Under the pieces are notes generated by a model. The model saw nothing but the letters and a program-made list of their open reading frames with translations, was not told where the DNA came from and ran no database searches. A program made the translations under genes and the position numbers. This document shows, one piece after another, positions 6,374 to 8,280 of a DNA stretch of 8,280 bases; the first letter of the stretch is position 1; each line of letters opens with the position of its first letter. Source of the stretch: Thermaceae bacterium (GTDB taxonomy: Bacteria > Deinococcota > Deinococci > Deinococcales > Marinithermaceae); the NCBI GenBank assembly GCA_027023345.1, contig JALVVO010000203.1, positions 1 through 8,280 on the forward strand, read 5' to 3'.

Positions 6374-6972
6374 CGGGCGAGCGCCCCCTCGAGGGCGAGC
6401 GTCAGGAACTTCCGGGTCTCCTCCTTGAGGTTGGCCCCGGCGCCGTAGGCCGCCCAGCGAAGCGCCGCCAGGAGGAAGTTGTCGGCGAGCACCGCGCTGA
6501 TCCGCTCGAGGCTGAGGTCGGTTCGGAGCCTTCCCGCCTCGGCCAGGGGCGCGAGCAACCTTTTGACCCGCTCGGCGAGCGGCAGCATCCGGTAGGCGTA
6601 GGCGGCCCGCTCGGGGTCGGGGTTCAAAAGCTCGTAGGCGACCCGGGCGAAGAGCTCGGGTCCGAGCTCGATCTCGGAGAGCTCGGCGAGGCGATCCCAG
6701 AAGAACCGGAGCACCGAAAGGGGGTCCTCCCCCGCCTCGAGCCGCCGCTCGGCCTCGGACCAGGCCTCGTCCATGAGCTCGGCCCCGTACTCAAGGAGGA
6801 CCGCCTCCTTATGCGGGTAGTAGTTGAAGAAGGTCCCGCGCGAGACGTGGCTCTTCTTGGCGATGTCGTCGGCGGTGGTGCGGTCGAAGCCGTAGTCGCG
6901 GAAGAGCTCGAGCGCGGTCCGGTAGATTCGCTCTTTTCGACGTTGTTTCTGCCGTTCCCGGAGCCCGGACAC
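6370..6972 (-). CDS. TetR/AcrR-family transcriptional regulator
   Basis: A 200-residue dimeric DNA-binding repressor of standard size. The first 15 residues are very basic. The TetR helix-turn-helix spans about 13-60, with ALELFRDYGFDRTTADDIAK then the recognition helix SRGTFFNYYPHKE (44-56). Residues 60-200 are the helical ligand-binding and dimer domain, rich in Leu, Ala and Glu; such domains do not reveal their ligand by sequence. The start is GTG at 6972, 7 nt after a perfect TATAAT, so a leaderless message is likely. It lies 18 bp after the DUF4388 gene and may also be reached by read-through from thrB. Its target is unknown: no transporter or enzyme typical of TetR control is next to it. 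Self-control through the A+T-rich promoter is possible, but no clean palindrome is seen. Confidence 0.93.
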   Translation of the reverse strand: MSGLRERQKQRRKERIYRTALELFRDYGFDRTTADDIAKKSHVSRGTFFNYYPHKEAVLLEYGAELMDEAWSEAERRLEAGEDPLSVLRFFWDRLAELSEIELGPELFARVAYELLNPDPERAAYAYRMLPLAERVKRLLAPLAEAGRLRTDLSLERISAVLADNFLLAALRWAAYGAGANLKEETRKFLTLALEGALAR

Positions 6973-6979
6973 GCGGAAA

Positions 6980-6985
6980 ATTATA
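6980..6985 (-). promoter_or_regulatory. -10 box (TATAAT) of the TetR-family gene
   Basis: A perfect TATAAT on the minus strand, 7 nt before the GTG start at 6972 and just after the stop of the DUF4388 gene. The 20 bases around it are strikingly A+T-rich for this window. No TTGACA-like -35 lies at 16-19 nt spacing. This is the clearest leaderless promoter in the window and gives tetR expression independent of the genes before it. Confidence 0.7.
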
Positions 6986-6990
6986 CTGGA

Positions 6991-7734
6991 TTAAATTCGC
7001 GAGCCGTATTGCTTTTCCCAGGTCAGGTCGCGGAGGAGCGCGCCCCGCCCCTTGGGCCGCATGCGCCGGCCGCGGAGCTCCTCGATCAGGAACTCGCGCA
7101 CGCGCGCCTCGGGAAGCCCCTCGCGGATCAGCTCCCCCAGAGTCTTCTCGCCGGTAAGCCGGCGGACGACGTCGGCGTAGGGGTGGCGGTCGAGCACCTC
7201 CCAGGCCAGGGGGTGGCGGATCCGCATGGGGTACCAGCGGTACTGGGCGAGGCCCACTAGCTCCCCCTCCCGGAGGCCGTGCCAGACCCGCTCCATGGCA
7301 ATGATCAGGGGAACCCCCCAGCGCCGGGCGGCGCCCCGGATGGAGAGGGGCTCGGCGAAGACCTGGTAGGCACCCCGGCCGCGGGGCGCCTCGTAGACCC
7401 GGCTCGGCGGCCCCACCTCGGCGAGGAAGCGGCGCCACTCGTCGGTGAGCCGGGCCCACTCGGTGACCAGCGTGTCGAAGGGCATCAGCGGCTCGGGATC
7501 GCCCACCACCGCCTCCGCCCGGAAGCGGAAGCGCCCCTCGCGGCCCTGGAGGTCGAAGGCGGTGATGGCCTCGAAGCCGGTCCAGTCGTAGATGCCCCCG
7601 CCGATGACCTCGCCGTCGTGGAAGCGCAGGACTAGAGGGACCTCGGCCTCCACCGTGAGCTGACCGCTCTGCTTCCCCGAGTGAAGAAGCAGGAGCGCCT
7701 CCGAAAGGGGAACGCTGCTCAGATCTCCTTCCAC
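6991..7734 (-). CDS. DUF4388 (PATAN) domain protein with a winged-helix-like C-terminal part
   Basis: A 247-residue protein of unknown exact role. Residues 1-75 fit DUF4388: the opening GDLSSVPLSEALLLLHSGKQ, the SGQLTV strand, then FHDGEVIGG, matching the usual pattern of a short helix, a 'gxLxv' strand and a 'dGxi' turn. Such domains occur in bacterial signalling proteins tied to two-component and gliding or pilus control. After a helical stretch (about 85-107), residues 125-163 (including SIRGAARRWGVP and HGLREGELVGL) look like a winged helix; this is weak. The C terminus is basic. No signal peptide or membrane segment is seen. The GTG start is set by a strong GGGAGGG 5 nt upstream. It overlaps thrB by 16 bp, so the two are probably translated together. 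Confidence 0.78.
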   Translation of the reverse strand: MEGDLSSVPLSEALLLLHSGKQSGQLTVEAEVPLVLRFHDGEVIGGGIYDWTGFEAITAFDLQGREGRFRFRAEAVVGDPEPLMPFDTLVTEWARLTDEWRRFLAEVGPPSRVYEAPRGRGAYQVFAEPLSIRGAARRWGVPLIIAMERVWHGLREGELVGLAQYRWYPMRIRHPLAWEVLDRHPYADVVRRLTGEKTLGELIREGLPEARVREFLIEELRGRRMRPKGRGALLRDLTWEKQYGSRI

Positions 7735-8280
7735 GTGTACCCTCCCGCAGCCTCCAGCACCAGCACCTGGCCCCCTTCAGCGTAATCCCAAAGCGCCCTC
7801 GCCACGCGATCGGCCTTCTTCCGCTCCACCACCGCCGCCACCGCCGGCCCCGCGCCGCCGATGAAGGCGGCGAGCGCCCCGGCCTCGCTCGCTGCGCGCA
7901 GGGCCTCGTCGGCCCCGGGCATGAGGGCGAGCCTCGCCTTTTGGTGCAGGCGGTCAGCGGCGGCCTCGGCGAGCAGGTCGTAGCGGCCGGTGAGGAGCGC
8001 AGCCGGCCAGAGCGCGGCGCGGGAGAGGTTATACACCGCGTCCTCCCGGGCCACCCGCTCCGGGAGGACCGCCCGCGCCCGCTCGGTGGGGACCTCGAAG
8101 GGCGGCACCGCCACCGCCAGCAAGAGCCCCTCGGGGAAGGGCAGGCTGAGCGCCCGCCAGGGGGGGCCGAAGCCGATCACGAACCCGCCGTAGGCGGAGG
8201 CCCCGGCGTTGTCGGGGTGGCCCTCGAGCTCAGCGGCCACGGCGAAGACCCCGTCGCGGCCGAGCCGCCCCCCGCTCGCC
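7719..8280 (-). CDS. thrB: Homoserine kinase, C-terminal part (cut by window edge)
   Basis: Phosphorylates homoserine with ATP on the way to threonine; a GHMP-family cytosolic kinase. The last 186 residues are visible and the N-terminal part, including the main ATP loop, lies beyond the right edge. Support: LEGHPDN at about 8228-8208, the homoserine kinase signature; the following GGFVIG strand; VPTERARAVLPE, which lines up with the family's 'TxxARxxLP' segment; AVYNLSRAALWPAALLTGRYDLL; and the glycine-rich GGAGPAVAAVV, the third GHMP motif. It ends in GYTWKEI. The stop lies inside the start of the DUF4388 gene, whose Shine-Dalgarno is within thrB. No threonine synthase is visible downstream. 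Confidence 0.93.
   Translation of the reverse strand, partial: ASGGRLGRDGVFAVAAELEGHPDNAGASAYGGFVIGFGPPWRALSLPFPEGLLLAVAVPPFEVPTERARAVLPERVAREDAVYNLSRAALWPAALLTGRYDLLAEAAADRLHQKARLALMPGADEALRAASEAGALAAFIGGAGPAVAAVVERKKADRVARALWDYAEGGQVLVLEAAGGYTWKEI
7740..7746 (-). promoter_or_regulatory. Shine-Dalgarno of the DUF4388 gene, inside thrB
   Basis: GGGAGGG on the minus strand, 5 nt before the GTG at 7734. It decides the start of the DUF4388 gene and is the strongest ribosome site in the window. Its place inside the thrB coding region contrasts with the leaderless genes elsewhere and indicates a shared message. Confidence 0.85.

Noticed and set aside
6375..6386. GGGCGAGCGCCC hairpin just after ruvB
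   Set aside because: Only four or five base pairs, no T-run, and it lies inside the tetR coding region; not a credible terminator.
6977..6998. Operator palindrome for the TetR-family protein around its promoter
   Set aside because: The stretch is A+T-rich, but its two halves do not pair beyond AATT; no dyad of the usual operator length.
1..8280. CRISPR array, tRNA, rRNA, insertion sequence or attachment site
   Set aside because: No regularly spaced repeats, cloverleaf, transposase motif or flanking direct repeats were seen on either strand.

Overview
The window is about 70% G+C in most stretches. It looks like chromosomal DNA of a Deinococcota bacterium, probably Thermaceae (Thermus, Meiothermus, Oceanithermus or Marinithermus type). 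The evidence is the Thermus-like RuvB and PanB sequences, the heavy use of GTG starts, and start codons placed 6-8 nt after a -10 box with no Shine-Dalgarno (leaderless transcripts, common in this phylum). The genus is inference only.

Left part, all on the minus strand. A divergent promoter region near 5357-5404 fires leftward into a single-chain restriction-modification enzyme (1682-5356). This has a PD-(D/E)XK nuclease, an N6-adenine methyltransferase and a type ISP-like specificity region, with no helicase. Fifteen bases after its stop, in the same reading frame, comes a PIN-like nuclease gene (947-1666). Its tail overlaps the start of panB (166-975, pantothenate pathway). A strong intrinsic terminator (121-150) closes the unit. 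A new leaderless promoter then starts an S4-domain protein, probably an RluA/RluD-type pseudouridine synthase, which runs off the left edge (1-92).

Middle. On the plus strand ruvB (5405-6373) starts from the same 48-bp divergent region, using its own -10 box. Its stop codon interlocks with the stop of a TetR-family regulator (6370-6972, minus) in a shared CTAG.

Right part, minus strand. Homoserine kinase (thrB, partial, enters from the right edge) overlaps by 16 bp a DUF4388/PATAN-domain protein (6991-7734), which has a strong Shine-Dalgarno inside thrB. The tetR gene lies 18 bp further down with its own perfect TATAAT.

The accessory part is the R-M/PIN pair wedged between housekeeping genes. 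Three things in it merit attention: the physical coupling of a PIN-like protein to a type IIG/ISP enzyme, an A+T-rich patch over the presumed DNA-recognition region, and a low-complexity linker whose DNA carries, on the opposite strand, a consensus extended -10 box, two hairpins and a T-run. No CRISPR array, tRNA, rRNA or insertion sequence was seen. There is no gene-free stretch over 300 bases; the largest gap lies between panB and the Rlu-like gene (73 bp) and is filled by the terminator and promoter.
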